Assembly (NCBI GenBank): GCA_963756495.1
Contig: CAVWNS010000005.1
Coordinates: 690,299 to 754,298 of the forward strand
Source of the DNA: DATFDN01 sp963756495
GTDB taxonomy: Bacteria > Pseudomonadota > Alphaproteobacteria > Acetobacterales > Acetobacteraceae
Direction: 5' to 3'
Length of the DNA: 64,000 nt
The notes under the pieces were generated by a model. The model searched no databases. It was not told the origin of the DNA and saw nothing but the letters and a program-made list of their open reading frames with translations. The position numbers and the translations under genes are program-made. Positions 10,511 to 19,874 of the stretch are shown piece by piece; within the stretch, counting starts at the first letter, position 1, and each line of letters begins with the position of its first letter.

Positions 10511-11038
10511 CTATGGGGCGTCGCGGCGGAGTTCGCGTCGCCCGAGGCGATGGTGGCGGCCATTGCCGCGCTGCGCGACCGCGGCCTCGGCCGGCTGGAT
10601 GCCTTCTCGCCGGTGCCGGTGCCGGGCGCGGCGGAGGCGCTGCGCCTGCCGACCGAGCCGATCCACCCCTTCGCGCTGGGCGGCGTGCTGGTGGGCGGGG
10701 TGCTGATGATGGGCCTGTGCACCTGGGCGACGGTCGCCGACTACGTGTTCAACATCGGCGGACGGCCGCGCTTCAGCTGGCCGGCCTTCGTCATCCCGTC
10801 CGTGTCCTTCGCCATGCTGATCGGCGCGCTGGCGGTGCTGCTCGCGCTGCTGGTGCTCAACCGGCTGCCGCGGCTGAACCACCCGGCGTTCAACATCCCG
10901 CATTTCGGCCGCTCTACCCAGGACAGGTTCTTCGTCGTCGTCGAGGCGCGAGCACGAGCACTTCGACCCGGATGCGGTGGAGCAGGCGTTCGCGGCCTGC
11001 CCACCCTGCCGGTGGCGATCAGCCGGGTGCCGCGATGA
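10511..11038 (+). CDS. actD: ActD (DUF3341) membrane subunit of alternative complex III (2 frameshifts)
   Basis: About 175 residues. The N-terminal soluble part LWGVAAEFASPEAMVAA is followed by LDAFSPVPVPGAAEAL, matching the DUF3341/ActD pattern of an aspartate-rich SPVPV motif before the membrane. Two transmembrane helices follow (residues about 58-82 and 95-120), with NHPAFNIPHF after them. ActD packs against ActC and ActF in the membrane. The start is approximate because the ActC frame continues into it. Frame changes near 10945 and 11005 affect the tail. The TGA at 11036-11038 overlaps the actE start codon (ATGA). Confidence 0.82.
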   Translation, partial: LWGVAAEFASPEAMVAAIAALRDRGLGRLDAFSPVPVPGAAEALRLPTEPIHPFALGGVLVGGVLMMGLCTWATVADYVFNIGGRPRFSWPAFVIPSVSFAMLIGALAVLLALLVLNRLPRLNHPAFNIPHFGRSTQDRFFVVVEARARALRPGCGGAGVRGLPTLPVAISRVPR

Positions 11039-11574
11039 GGCGGCGACGGCTCGCTGCCGCTCGCGCTGTGACACTGCTGGCGCTCGCCGCCTGCAAGCGG
11101 GAGGACATGTATTCGCAGGGCAAATCCGACACCTGGGACCGCAGCGAGTTCTTCGCCAAGCAGCAATCCATGCAGAAGCCGGTGCCGGGCACCGTGGCGC
11201 GGGACGAGCTGAACCTGCCGGTGCCGCAGCCGGCCACGATCGACGCCGCCATGCTCGCCCGCGGGCACGAGCGGTTCGACATCTTCTGCTCCCCCTGCCA
11301 CGGGCGCGCCGGCGACGGGCAGGGCATGATCGTGCAGCGCGGCTTCCCGCAGCCGCCGTCGTTCCACAGCGCGCGGCTGCGCCAAGCCAAGGCGGAGCTG
11401 TTCTACGACACGATCACCCACGGCCACGGCGCCATGTACAGCTACGCGGACCGCGTGCCGCCGGCCGATCGCTGGGCCATCATCGCCTATATCCGCGCCC
11501 TGCAGATCAGCCAGGATGCGGACGTCGCCTCGCTGCCGGCGCAGGACAAGACGCGGCTGGAGGGCGGCCAGTGA
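11035..11574 (+). CDS. actE: ActE, monohaem cytochrome c lipoprotein of alternative complex III
   Basis: This intact 179-residue protein has an N-terminal lipoprotein signal (ALTLLALAAC-type lipobox, cysteine at about residue 20) and a single haem site CSPCH near residue 86. Family-like stretches around it are YSQGKSDTW, GHERFDIFCSPCHGRAG and a distal HGHGAMYSYADRVPP with a candidate methionine haem ligand. ActE is the membrane-tethered cytochrome c of alternative complex III and is the likely exit for electrons toward the cytochrome c domain of the downstream oxidase. It overlaps actD by ATGA and actF by GTGA, so it is translationally coupled to both. Confidence 0.9.
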   Translation: MRRRRLAAARAVTLLALAACKREDMYSQGKSDTWDRSEFFAKQQSMQKPVPGTVARDELNLPVPQPATIDAAMLARGHERFDIFCSPCHGRAGDGQGMIVQRGFPQPPSFHSARLRQAKAELFYDTITHGHGAMYSYADRVPPADRWAIIAYIRALQISQDADVASLPAQDKTRLEGGQ

Positions 11575-12587
11575 GCGGCGCGGCGCGCATCCTGTGGGCC
11601 TGGTCGGCGTGGTGGCGCTGCGTCGGCTGGCTGGTGCTGGCGGCGCTCGGGGCGCAGGTCATGCCGTCCTACCTCGCGGCCTGGCTGTTCTGGCTCGCGA
11701 TCCCGGTGGGCGCGCTGCCGCTGGTGATGGGGCTGGAGTTCGCGGGCGCCGGACTCACGCCGGTCGCGGCGGCGCTGCGGCCGCTGCTGCTGCTGCTGCC
11801 GGTCGCGGCGATGCTCGTGATCCCGGTCCTGGTGCGGATCGGACCGCTCTATCCGTGGAGCGGGGCGGCGCAGCACGGGCTGTCGGCGACCTGGTTTACG
11901 ACAGGCTTCTTCATCGCGCGCGCCATCTGTCTACCTGGTCGTGTGGGCCGCGCTGGCGCTGGCGTTCATGCGGCCGCCGGAGCACGGCCGCCGGCGCGGC
12001 CTCGCGGCGTTCGGCCTGGGCCTGCACTTCTTCATCGGCACGCTCGCGGCCACGGACTGGGCGCTGTCGCTCGACCTCGGGCTGGGCTCCTCCAGCTTCG
12101 GCCTGCTGCTGATCGCCGCGCAGTGCAGCGTCGCGCTCGCGGTCGCGCTGCTGCTGAGCCCGGCCCGGCGCGACCCAGCCTGCTGCCGCAGTTCGCTTGG
12201 CTCACCCTGGCGGTGCTGGGTGTCTGGGTCTTCCTCCACTTCACGCAGTTCCTGGTCGTGTGGTCGGCCGACCTGCCCAAGGAGATCGTCTGGTATCAGC
12301 GGCGCGACAGCGGGCTCGGGGCGGCGGCGGAGTGGCTCGGCTTCGCGGCGGCGGCGCTCGCGTTGCTCCTGCTGATGCCGCGCAGTCTCGCCCGGCATCC
12401 CTGGCATCGTCGCCGCGCTGGCGGGGCTGATCCTCCTTGTTCACCTGGTCGAGATGCTGTGGCTGGTGACGCCGAACTTCCGCGGCGCCTTCACCATCAC
12501 CTTCGCCGACGTGCTGGCGCTGGTCGGGCTGGGCGGCTTGCTGTTGGCGGCTGTCGCAGGCGATTCCGCGCGCAAGGGAGGTGCGCC
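11571..12587 (+). CDS. actF: ActF, membrane subunit of alternative complex III (3 or more frameshifts)
   Basis: About 330 residues starting at the GTG that overlaps the actE stop. It is a polytopic membrane protein related to ActC but smaller. Recognisable segments are the first helices LVLAALGAQVMPSYLAAWLFW, then LGLHFFIGTLAATDWALSLD, FLHFTQFLVVWSADLPKEIVWY and WLVTPNFRGAFTITFADVLAL. The aspartate/lysine/glutamate patch WSADLPKEIVWY is typical of ActF. Frame changes lie near 11930, 12175 and 12400. The exact stop is unresolved, but the next gene's ATG is at 12588, preceded by AAGGGAGG. Confidence 0.83.
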
Positions 12588-13153
12588 ATGGCCGAGCGTG
12601 ATCCGGACGACGAACGCGGCACCCGCGTCGTGGCCTGGCTCGTCGCCGCCGGGACGCTGCTCGGCACGTCGCTGTTGGCGTTCCCGAAGCCCGCTCCAAG
12701 TCCCTACCGCGAGGCCAGCGGGAGAGGCACGCCCTCCACCCCGCCGAGCGCCTGGGCGAAATCCCTGGGCTTCGAGCCGCGCGACGCGAACGCGCGCGAC
12801 GTGTCCTTGGCGCTGCTCACGCTCGGGTTCGGCGCCGCCGCGGCAATCGGCCTGATGTTCCTGATGCTCAGCCTCTTCCACGCCGGCAGCGCCTCCGACG
12901 GCGGCGCGGTTCACGCCGGAGCAGCGCGCGCGCATCGAGCCGCCGGCGCCGCACCTGCAGGCCCATCCCCAGGCCGACCTGCGCGTCGAGCAGGCGCGCG
13001 AGGCGGGGTTGCTGAACGGCTACGCCTGGCTCGGCGCCGGACCACGCGCGGGCGCGCATTCCGGTGGACCGCGCGATGGCGCTTGCCGTCGGGCGGTCGC
13101 TCGACGCGGGACCCGAGGCGCAAGCAGCAGACAGAGCCGGGGCGCGGAAATGA
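12588..13153 (+). CDS. Small membrane protein linking act and cox genes (frameshifted)
   Basis: The N-terminal half, starting at ATG 12588 behind AAGGGAGG, has two hydrophobic helices (residues about 13-30 and 70-95) separated by a proline-rich loop. After a frame change near 12905 the sequence reads FTPEQRARIEPPAPHLQAHP, then EQAREAGLLNGYAWL, and after another near 13043 HARARIPVDRAMALAVGR. That C-terminal pattern (ending in RIPV-RAM-L) is familiar from short proteins encoded beside alternative complex III and cytochrome oxidase genes; their biochemical role is not established. Its TGA at 13151-13153 overlaps the coxB ATG. I give no gene symbol. Confidence 0.65.
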
Positions 13154-14131
13154 ACCCGAGCGACTATCCCCTGGCGCTCTGGCCGGCTGCGGCCTCGGCG
13201 AGCGCGACCGACACCGACTACGTGATCCTCGCTTTCACCGTGCTGACGCTGCTGCTGACGGTGCCGATCTTCATCGGCATCACCTGGTTCGCGATCTACT
13301 ACCGCGAAGGCCGGGCGGTGAACCGCGAGCATCGCGAGGCCCGCAACGTCAAGATCGAGCTGAGCTGGATGCTCATTCCGTTCGCGCTCACGCTGGTCTT
13401 CTTCGTCTGGGGCGCGTGGATCTTCGACACGCACAGGCATCCGCCGGCCAACTGCCATGCGAGATCAGCGCGATCGGGCGGCAGTGGATGTGGAAGTTCC
13501 AGCACCCCGGAGGGCAGTGGGAGATCAACGATCTGCACGTGCCGGCGGGCCAGCCCATTCGTGATCAAGATGATCAGCCAGGACGTGATCCACTCGCTCT
13601 ACCTTCCCGCGCTCCGCATCCAGATGGAGACGCTGCCCGGCCGCTACACCGAGCTCTGGTTCAACGCCAACCGGCCCGGGCGTCCTATCGGCTCTACTGC
13701 TCGGAGTTCTGCGGCACGGACCACTCCAACATGGACGGGATCCTGACGGTCATGACACCCGGCGACTACGCGAAGTGGCTGGAGCAGTCCGGGTCGGACC
13801 AGTCACTGGCCTCGGCGGGCAAGGCGCTGTTCGGGTCCTACGGGTGCAGCGGCTGCCACGACCAGGGTTCAACCGTTCACGCGCCCTCGCTCGCCGGGGT
13901 CTACGGCAAGCCGGTGCCGATGGCAGGCGGGCGGCACCATCGTGGCCGACGACACCTACATCCGCGACAAGATCCTGCGACCCCGACGAGAACAAGGTCG
14001 CCGGCTACAAGCAGGTCATGCCGAGCTTCAAGGGCGTCATCCCGGAGGACGACTTGCTCCGCCTGGTCGCCTACGTGAAATCCTTGGGTCCGCCGCCGGC
14101 AGGGGCGGGCCGTGGAGGAACAGCGCCATGA
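13150..14131 (+). CDS. coxB: Cytochrome c oxidase subunit II with fused cytochrome c domain (caa3 type; 5 frameshifts)
   Basis: About 325 residues. There are two N-terminal transmembrane helices (residues about 24-48 and 75-97), then a CuA cupredoxin domain with RQWMWKFQHP, DVIHSLYLPALRIQMETLPG and the copper ligand set YCSEFCGTDHSNM. A C-terminal monohaem cytochrome c domain follows, with CSGCH and the later YKQVMPSFKG supplying a methionine ligand. The fused cytochrome identifies a caa3-type oxidase, able to take electrons directly from ActE. Frame changes lie near 13455, 13555, 13680, 13935 and 13980. All copper and haem ligands survive. It overlaps the genes on both sides by ATGA. Confidence 0.88.
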
Positions 14132-15783
14132 GCCCCTCCGACATCGCACTCCGTGACGTCGAGACCGCGCGCTCGACGATTGGGCGACCGAAGGACTACC
14201 TGCACGACCAGCACACGCTGTGGTCCTGGTTCTTCACCATCGACCACAAGCGCATCGCGATCCTGTATCTCGCCGGCATCACGTTCTTCTTCATCATCGG
14301 CGCCATCGCTGCCGGGCTGATCCGGCTGTCGCTGATCGTGCCGAACGGCCAGATCTTCACCAACGATGGCTACAACAAGCTGTTCACCATCCACGGCGTG
14401 GTGATGGTCTGGTTCTTCCTGATCCCATCCATCCCGACCACCTTCGGCAACTTCCTGATCCCGCTGATGATCGGGGCCAAGGATCTCGCCTTCCCGCGAA
14501 TCAACCGCCTGAGCTGGTACATCTTCATGAGCGGCGCGCTGTTCGCGCTGGCCGACATGGTCATCGGCGGCGTGGACACGGGCTGGACCTTCTACACGCC
14601 CTACAGCACCACCTTCTCCAACACCTACGTCATCCCGGCGCTGCTCGGCGTCATCGTCGTGGGCTTCTCCTCCATCCTCACCGGGCTGAACTTCGTGGTG
14701 ACGATCCACACCATGCGCGCGCCGGGCATGACCTGGTTCCGGCTGCCGATCTTCGTCTGGACCCACTACGCGGTCAGCCTGATCTTCCTGCTCGGGACGC
14801 CGGTCATCACCATCACGCTGATCCTGCTGGTGCTGGAGCGCGCGTTCGACATCGGCGTGTTCGACCCGGCGACTCGGCGGCGACCCGGTGCTGTTCGAGC
14901 ACATGTTCTGGTTCTACTCGCACCCGGCCGTCTACATCATGGTGTTGCCCGGCATGGGCGTGATCAGCGAGCTGGTGCCGGCCTTCGCGCAGAAGAAGCT
15001 GTTCGGCTATCGCTTCGTGGCCTATGCCAGCATCGGTCTCGGCCACGCATCACCTTCTTCGTCTGGGGCCACCACATGTTCGTCAACGGCGTGAGCGAGA
15101 CGTCAGCCTTCGTCTTCTCGGTCCTGAGCTTCGCCGTGGCGGTGCCCTCGGCGGTCAAGGTGTACAACTGGACCGCCACGATCCACAAAGGCAGCATCCG
15201 GCTGGACACGCCCATGCTGTACGCGATGGGTTACATCGGCCTGTTCGTCGTGGGCGGCCTGACCGGGCTGTTCCTGGCGACGCTGGCGATCAATGAGCAA
15301 GTCCACGACACCTACTTCGTCGTGGCGCACTTCCACTACATCATGGTGGGCGGAACCGTGCTCGCCTTCCTCGGCGGCCTGCACTTCTGGTGGCCGAAGT
15401 TCACCGGGCGGATGTATCCGGAGGCATGGGGGCGGATCGGCGCCATCATCATCTTCATCGGATTCAACGTCACCTTCTTCCCGCAATTCATCGTCGGCTA
15501 TCTCGGGATGCCGCGGCGCTATCACGACTATCCGCCGGAGTTCCAGCTGCTGAACATCATGTCGTCCGCCGGTTCCACCATCCTCGCCGCCGGCTACCTG
15601 TTCCCGATGGTCTATCTGATCTGGTCGCTCTGGTTCGGCGAGCGGGCGCCGCCAAACCCCTGGCAGGCGAAGGGGCTGGAGTGGACCACGAGTTCGCCGC
15701 CGCCGACGCACAACTTCGAGCAGATGCCGCAGGTGGACTTCGAGCCATACGACTACCCGATCAAGACGAACGAAGTTGGCTGA
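14128..15783 (+). CDS. coxA: Cytochrome c oxidase subunit I, A2 type (2 frameshifts)
   Basis: About 550 residues, twelve transmembrane helices. Haem and copper ligands are visible: FTIHGVVMVWFF for the low-spin haem, then FWFYSHPAVYIMVLPGMG, then VWGHHMFVNG for CuB, and VVAHFHYIMVGG for the haem ligands. The YSHPAVY sequence, with Tyr-Ser in place of the Glu of the A1 D-channel, is the hallmark of A2-type haem-copper oxidases such as Thermus and Rhodothermus caa3 enzymes. Frame changes near 14873 and 15045 interrupt the gene; homology continues directly across both. The start overlaps the coxB stop as ATGA. Confidence 0.92.
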   Translation: MSPSDIALRDVETARSTIGRPKDYLHDQHTLWSWFFTIDHKRIAILYLAGITFFFIIGAIAAGLIRLSLIVPNGQIFTNDGYNKLFTIHGVVMVWFFLIPSIPTTFGNFLIPLMIGAKDLAFPRINRLSWYIFMSGALFALADMVIGGVDTGWTFYTPYSTTFSNTYVIPALLGVIVVGFSSILTGLNFVVTIHTMRAPGMTWFRLPIFVWTHYAVSLIFLLGTPVITITLILLVLERAFDIGVFDPATRRRPGAVRAHVLVLLAPGRLHHGVARHGRDQRAGAGLRAEEAVRLSLRGLCQHRSRPRITFFVWGHHMFVNGVSETSAFVFSVLSFAVAVPSAVKVYNWTATIHKGSIRLDTPMLYAMGYIGLFVVGGLTGLFLATLAINEQVHDTYFVVAHFHYIMVGGTVLAFLGGLHFWWPKFTGRMYPEAWGRIGAIIIFIGFNVTFFPQFIVGYLGMPRRYHDYPPEFQLLNIMSSAGSTILAAGYLFPMVYLIWSLWFGERAPPNPWQAKGLEWTTSSPPPTHNFEQMPQVDFEPYDYPIKTNEVG

Positions 15784-16432
15784 GGCGCTCACCAGCGCGG
15801 TCGGGGTCGCGGTCGAGGAGCAGTTCTCGACGCGAACACAGCAGCGTCACGCTGCCAAGCTCGGCATGTGGACCTGGCTGCTGACCGAGCTTCTGCTGTT
15901 TGCCGGGCTGTTCCTGGTGGCGCTGGTCGTGCGCATCCTGCATCCGGCCTCGGCCACGGCGGCGGCGCTGCACCTCAAGTTCTGGATCGGCGCCACGAAC
16001 ACCGCGGTGCTGATCTGCTCCAGCTTCACGATGTCCGGGGCGATCGCGATGTCGCGCCTGGGCTGGCAGCGCGGGATGGTCCGCTGCATGGTCCTGACCG
16101 CCAGCCTCGGCACGATCTTCCTGTTGCTGAAGGGCTACGAATACTACCGCGACTACATGGAGCACGTGACGCCGTTCCTCTCCCGGCCCTACGCGCTCGT
16201 GGGCGATGCCCCGTCCAAGCTGTTCATCAACGTCTATTACGTCATCACCGCCCTGCATGGGCTGCACCTGACGACTGGGGTGGCGATCATGCTCGTGCTG
16301 GCGTGGCAGGCGAGCGCGCCCGGCTATCTCACCCGGCACCAGAACCGGATCGAGGTCTACGGCCTCTACTGGCACTTCATCGATCTGATCTGGATCATCG
16401 TGTTCCCCGTTCTCTACGTGCTCAACCGCTGA
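15776..16432 (+). CDS. coxC: Cytochrome c oxidase subunit III
   Basis: An intact 218-residue membrane protein with about five transmembrane helices. Subunit III signatures are KLGMWTWLLTELLLFAGLF, ALHGLHLTTGVAIML and VYGLYWHFIDLIWIIVFP, which carries the conserved helix VII WHF-D---I motif. Subunit III stabilises subunit I during turnover. The start appears to be TTG at 15776, overlapping the coxA TGA at 15781-15783; no better start exists downstream before the conserved N-terminus. It is one of the few unbroken genes of this operon. Confidence 0.92.
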   Translation: MAEALTSAVGVAVEEQFSTRTQQRHAAKLGMWTWLLTELLLFAGLFLVALVVRILHPASATAAALHLKFWIGATNTAVLICSSFTMSGAIAMSRLGWQRGMVRCMVLTASLGTIFLLLKGYEYYRDYMEHVTPFLSRPYALVGDAPSKLFINVYYVITALHGLHLTTGVAIMLVLAWQASAPGYLTRHQNRIEVYGLYWHFIDLIWIIVFPVLYVLNR

Positions 16433-16443
16433 GGACGCCGCCG

Positions 16444-16765
16444 ATGCGTATCCCGATGCCGAGAAGCCTGAAGATCAGCGACGCGGACAAGCGCGCGCTC
16501 TGGCATCACATGCGCACGCCCACCTACAGCTTCGTTGCCCTGCTGGCGCTGCTGGGGCTGATCGTGCTGCTGGGCGCGTTCCTGCCGGTCCGCTGGTCGT
16601 GGGTCGTCGAGGCCGGCGCCGTCACGGCCATGGTCCTGACGGTGCTGCTGTTCTCGATGGAGGTGCTGGAAGGAAGCGCCGTTGATGCGCGTGTTCGCCG
16701 GGCTGGGCTTCTGCTGGGTGGCGATCCTGTTCGGCATCACGCTGGTGGACTACCTGACGCGCTGA
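16444..16765 (+). CDS. Cytochrome c oxidase subunit IV-like small membrane protein (1 frameshift)
   Basis: About 106 residues starting at ATG 16444, twelve bases after coxC. It has a basic N-terminus (KISDADKRALWHHMRTP) and three predicted hydrophobic helices. The third reads VFAGLGFCWVAILFGITLVD and ends at TGA 16763-16765 after removal of one extra G near 16674-16676. Its size, helix layout and place at the end of the cox gene set fit the prokaryotic subunit IV (COX4/CoxD) family. It is the last gene of the plus-strand respiratory operon. Confidence 0.72.
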
Positions 16766-16838
16766 GGCCGCGCCGGGCAGCGGTCGGGCACGCCGGCGAA
16801 GGCCTGGTCCGCCGGGATCGTCGCCATCGATGCTGTAG

Positions 16839-17987
16839 TCAGTCCCACTGCCGCACCGACTGGTCGGGCCGCTTGACCCGATAGACCTGCATGGCGTGGG
16901 CGGCGACCCCGTCCGGGCGGACCGTGACGGTCCCGAGCAAGGTGTCCGGGATCGGCGCGCGGCGGAGCGCGGCCACGATCGCGTCGCCGTCGATGCTGTT
17001 CGCGTCCCGCGCGGCGTGCAGGAGGGCAAGCGTCGCCGAGTAGATGCCGGCTTCGACCGCGGTCGGCATCCGGCCGTTGGTCATCCGTCGACGAGAAGCG
17101 GTTGGCGAAGCGCCGGGTCGCGTCGTCGCGGTCCCAATAGTAGGGTGTCGCGACCACCAGTCCCTGGGCCGCTTGCAGGCCCATCTGATCCACCTCGGTG
17201 ATCTCGGCGTGGAGCGCGGCCAGCGTGCGTCCCGTTGGCACCCCGAGCTCGGCGGCCTGCATCACCGCGTCGCGCAGATCCGGGCCGCTCTCGCCGAGCG
17301 CCACCACGTTCGCGCCGGAGGCGCTGGCCTGCAGCAACGGGGCGTGCAGGTCGACGACGCCGAGCGGCTTCGTCACCGTGCCCGACAACCGTGCCGCCGA
17401 GCGCCGCGACGGCGCTCGCGGTCTCCGCCGCCAGCGCCTGCTGCAGCGGCGTGTCTTCGGCGATGAGGAACCACTGCTTCCCGCCGTGCCCGACAATGGC
17501 GCGGGCGAGGCTGCCGGCCAGGGCCGCGGGATCCTCCAGCCACCGCACCGTGGTCGGGGCGCAGAGGCGCCCGGCCAGCGCGGCGCCGGCCAAGTCGATG
17601 ACGGCGAGGGCGCGGTTGCGCTTGTGGAGCAGGTCGCTCACGGCCGCGGCGCTGGCCGAGCCGGCCACATCGATGACGACGGCGATGTTCTCCTTGTCCA
17701 GCCAGTCCTCGACCGCCTTGGGGTCCTCGTCGGCCTTGCCGCCGTGATCGTGAACCTCGGCATCGAGCCTGCCCTCGGTCGCGAAGTCCTCCGCTGCCAT
17801 CTCGGCCGCGGCGCGGCCGTGCGATCGGTGCCCTGTGCGTAGGGGCCGGCGACGCTGTCGAGGATGCCGATCTTGATCTTCTTGTCGGGATGGCCGCCCG
17901 CGCCGCCAGGGGCAGCGACAGGGCGGCTCCGAGGGCGAGGCAGGATACATGGAGGCGCGAGCGACGCACGAGTTCATCGAGCGTCAT
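16839..17987 (-). CDS. Periplasmic branched-chain amino-acid-type ABC substrate-binding protein (3-4 frameshifts)
   Basis: About 380 residues on the minus strand. A signal peptide (HVSCLALGAALSLPLAARA) is followed, in shifting frames, by KIKIGILDSVAGPYA, a GTDRTAAAEMAAEDF helix, QWFLIAEDTPLQQALAAET, GANVVALGESGPDLRDAVMQ, MGLQAAQGLVVATPYYWDRD and PTAVEAGIYSATLALLHA. This is the layout of the Peripla_BP_6 (Leu/Ile/Val-binding) superfamily. Frame changes lie near 17860, 17400 and 17090. The family also serves aromatic and other organic acids; no permease or ATPase genes are adjacent, so the ligand is unknown. It follows the VOC gene by 10 bases and is the last gene of a minus-strand cluster. Confidence 0.78.
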
Positions 17988-17997
17988 CCCGCGATGC

Positions 17998-18946
17998 TCA
18001 TCTTTGCGCCGCCTCTTCGACCAGCACCAGCGCGTGTTCGTCCGGGTCGCGCAACCAGGGCGGCGCGGGAGCCGTCGGCAAGCGGAACGGGGTCCGGCGA
18101 GGCGCCGGGGACGCCCGCAGCCGCAAGCGTTCCGAGCAGACCGGGCAAGTCCTCCACCTGCATGATCAGCCGCTCGGCCGCGACGTCCTGCGAGCGCAGG
18201 CTGTCGGGCGGCGCCGGGCGGCCGCGGGGCGTGCGGTAGGCGAGCAACTCGACATGCGGCGTGGGCGCGGCCGGGGGCCGCATCGCGACCACGTCAACCA
18301 CGTCGCCGCCGGGCAAGCCGTCCAGGCGCTCCTGCTCCGGACCGCGGTTCACCTGTCGGGACGCCTGCACCAGGCCGAGCAGCCCGCATAGAACGCCGCG
18401 CTCCGGTCGGCGTCGGCGACACTGATCGCGGAATGGTCGTACCCGAGCGTGACCGCGCCTGGCATTGGCCGCTGCCAGGCGGGGTCGCCGCTGCCCGGCG
18501 GAAAATGGATCAGCTCGACCGGATGGCCTTCCGGGTCGCGGAACTTGTAGGCCGTGACCCCGCCGGCGGCGAGCGGCAGGCGCTGCGGGCCGCCCTCGGT
18601 GATGGGCACGCCATAGTGCCGCCTGACCCGGTCATAGGCCGCCGCCATGTCGTCCGTCACGACGGCGATGTGCTGGAACCAGAGGTCGGCGGCGGTGCTG
18701 CCGGATGGATAGGGGTGGCCCGGGGGGTCGAAGGCGACGAGTTCGATCTCCTGGGCGCCGATCCGCAGCCGCGCGGTCCGCGCGCGGGCAGCCGTCCGTC
18801 CCGAGCAGCCGCGCCCAGGCCGGGTCGGCCTCGGTGGCCTCGCCGACGAGCGCGAAACCGAGCGCCTCCTCGTAGAACGCCTGCACGCGCGGCAGATTGG
18901 CGACGGTGATCCCGATCCGCAGGAGGCGGAGCGCACGTCCGTTCAC
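17998..18946 (-). CDS. Two-domain VOC (glyoxalase/dioxygenase) family protein (about 3 frameshifts)
   Basis: About 315 residues made of two vicinal-oxygen-chelate repeats. The first (LRLLRIGITVANLPRVQAFYEEALGF and LWFQHIAVVTDDM) ends with KFRDPEGHPVELIHFP. The second begins YDHSAISVADADRSAAFYAG and ends RDPDEHALVLVEEAAQR just before TGA. The His and Glu positions expected for metal binding are present (HIAVV, PVELIHF, EHALVLVE). VOC enzymes include glyoxalases, extradiol dioxygenases and resistance proteins; which one this is cannot be told. Frame changes lie near 18790, 18385 and 18050. It lies 10 bases downstream of the lactonase gene and 10 upstream of the binding protein gene, suggesting one transcript. 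Confidence 0.78.
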
Positions 18947-18956
18947 GGCCGCCGCC

Positions 18957-19862
18957 TCATGGCCGTTGCGCGCCGCGCTTGTTGACGAAGATCGCGTAGA
19001 GCGTGTGCGACGCGCAGAGGAACAGCCGGCTCCGATTGCGGCCGCCGAAGGTGAGATTGGAGACGGTGAAGGGAACCTTCACCTTGCCGAGCAGGTTACC
19101 CGCCGGATCGATGCAGTGGACGCCGTCGGCGGCGCTGCTCCAGATGTTGCCTTCCTCGTCGGCGCGAAAGCCGTCCGCGAATCCGGGCTCGACCTTGTGG
19201 AACTCGCGCGAATTGGCGAGGCGCTTGCCATCATCCACCACGTCGAAGACGCGGATGAACCGGGTGGGGTCGGGCGCGAACTGCTCTCCGCTCTCGGCGA
19301 CGTAGAGCAGGCTTTCGTCGGGCGAGAAGCAGAGGCCGTTCGGACCCCGGAAGTCGTCCGCGACCACGCTGAGGGAGCCGTCCCTCGGGTCGAAGCGATA
19401 GACGTAGGGCGGCAGCTCCGGCTCCTGCTTGCCGCCTTCGTAGTCGGTATTGATGCCGTAGTGCGGGTCGCTGAACCAGATCGTGCCGTCGCTCTTGCAG
19501 ACGATGTCGTTGGGTGAGTTGAGGCGCTTGCCCTTGTAGCGGTCGGCGAGCACGGTGATCGTGCCGTCGATCTCCGTCCGCTGGATGCGCCGGCCCCGAT
19601 GGGAGCAGCCGACGAGGCGACCCTGCATGTCGCGCGTGTGGCCGTTCGCGAAATCGGAGGGTTGGCGGAACACGGAGACGCCGCCGGACTCCGTCCAGCG
19701 CAGGATGCGGTCGTTGGGGATGTCGCTGACGAGGAGGCAATCCTGGTCAGCGAACCACACCGGGCCTTCGAGCCAGCGGTAGCCGTCCCCGAGCTTCTGC
19801 AAGGGCGCGTTGGGCAGGACGAAGGACTTGAAGCGCGGGTCGACGATCTCGAAGCCGTCCAC
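18957..19862 (-). CDS. SMP-30/gluconolactonase/LRE family protein
   Basis: An intact 301-residue six-bladed beta-propeller protein. Family motifs are LEGPVWF near residue 30 (metal-binding Glu), the DIPNDRILRW blade, RLNSPNDIVCKSDGTIWFSDPHYG in the centre and FRGPNGLCFSPDESLLYVAESG with the catalytic-type Asn and Asp residues. Members hydrolyse sugar lactones such as gluconolactone. There is no signal peptide, so action in the cytoplasm is likely. The start is GTG at 19862, 12 bases after the reconstructed cupin stop. Its pairing with a cupin, SDR and GMC oxidoreductase suggests a sugar or polyol oxidation pathway. Confidence 0.85.
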   Translation of the reverse strand: MDGFEIVDPRFKSFVLPNAPLQKLGDGYRWLEGPVWFADQDCLLVSDIPNDRILRWTESGGVSVFRQPSDFANGHTRDMQGRLVGCSHRGRRIQRTEIDGTITVLADRYKGKRLNSPNDIVCKSDGTIWFSDPHYGINTDYEGGKQEPELPPYVYRFDPRDGSLSVVADDFRGPNGLCFSPDESLLYVAESGEQFAPDPTRFIRVFDVVDDGKRLANSREFHKVEPGFADGFRADEEGNIWSSAADGVHCIDPAGNLLGKVKVPFTVSNLTFGGRNRSRLFLCASHTLYAIFVNKRGAQRP

Positions 19863-19874
19863 GAGGCGCGATCC

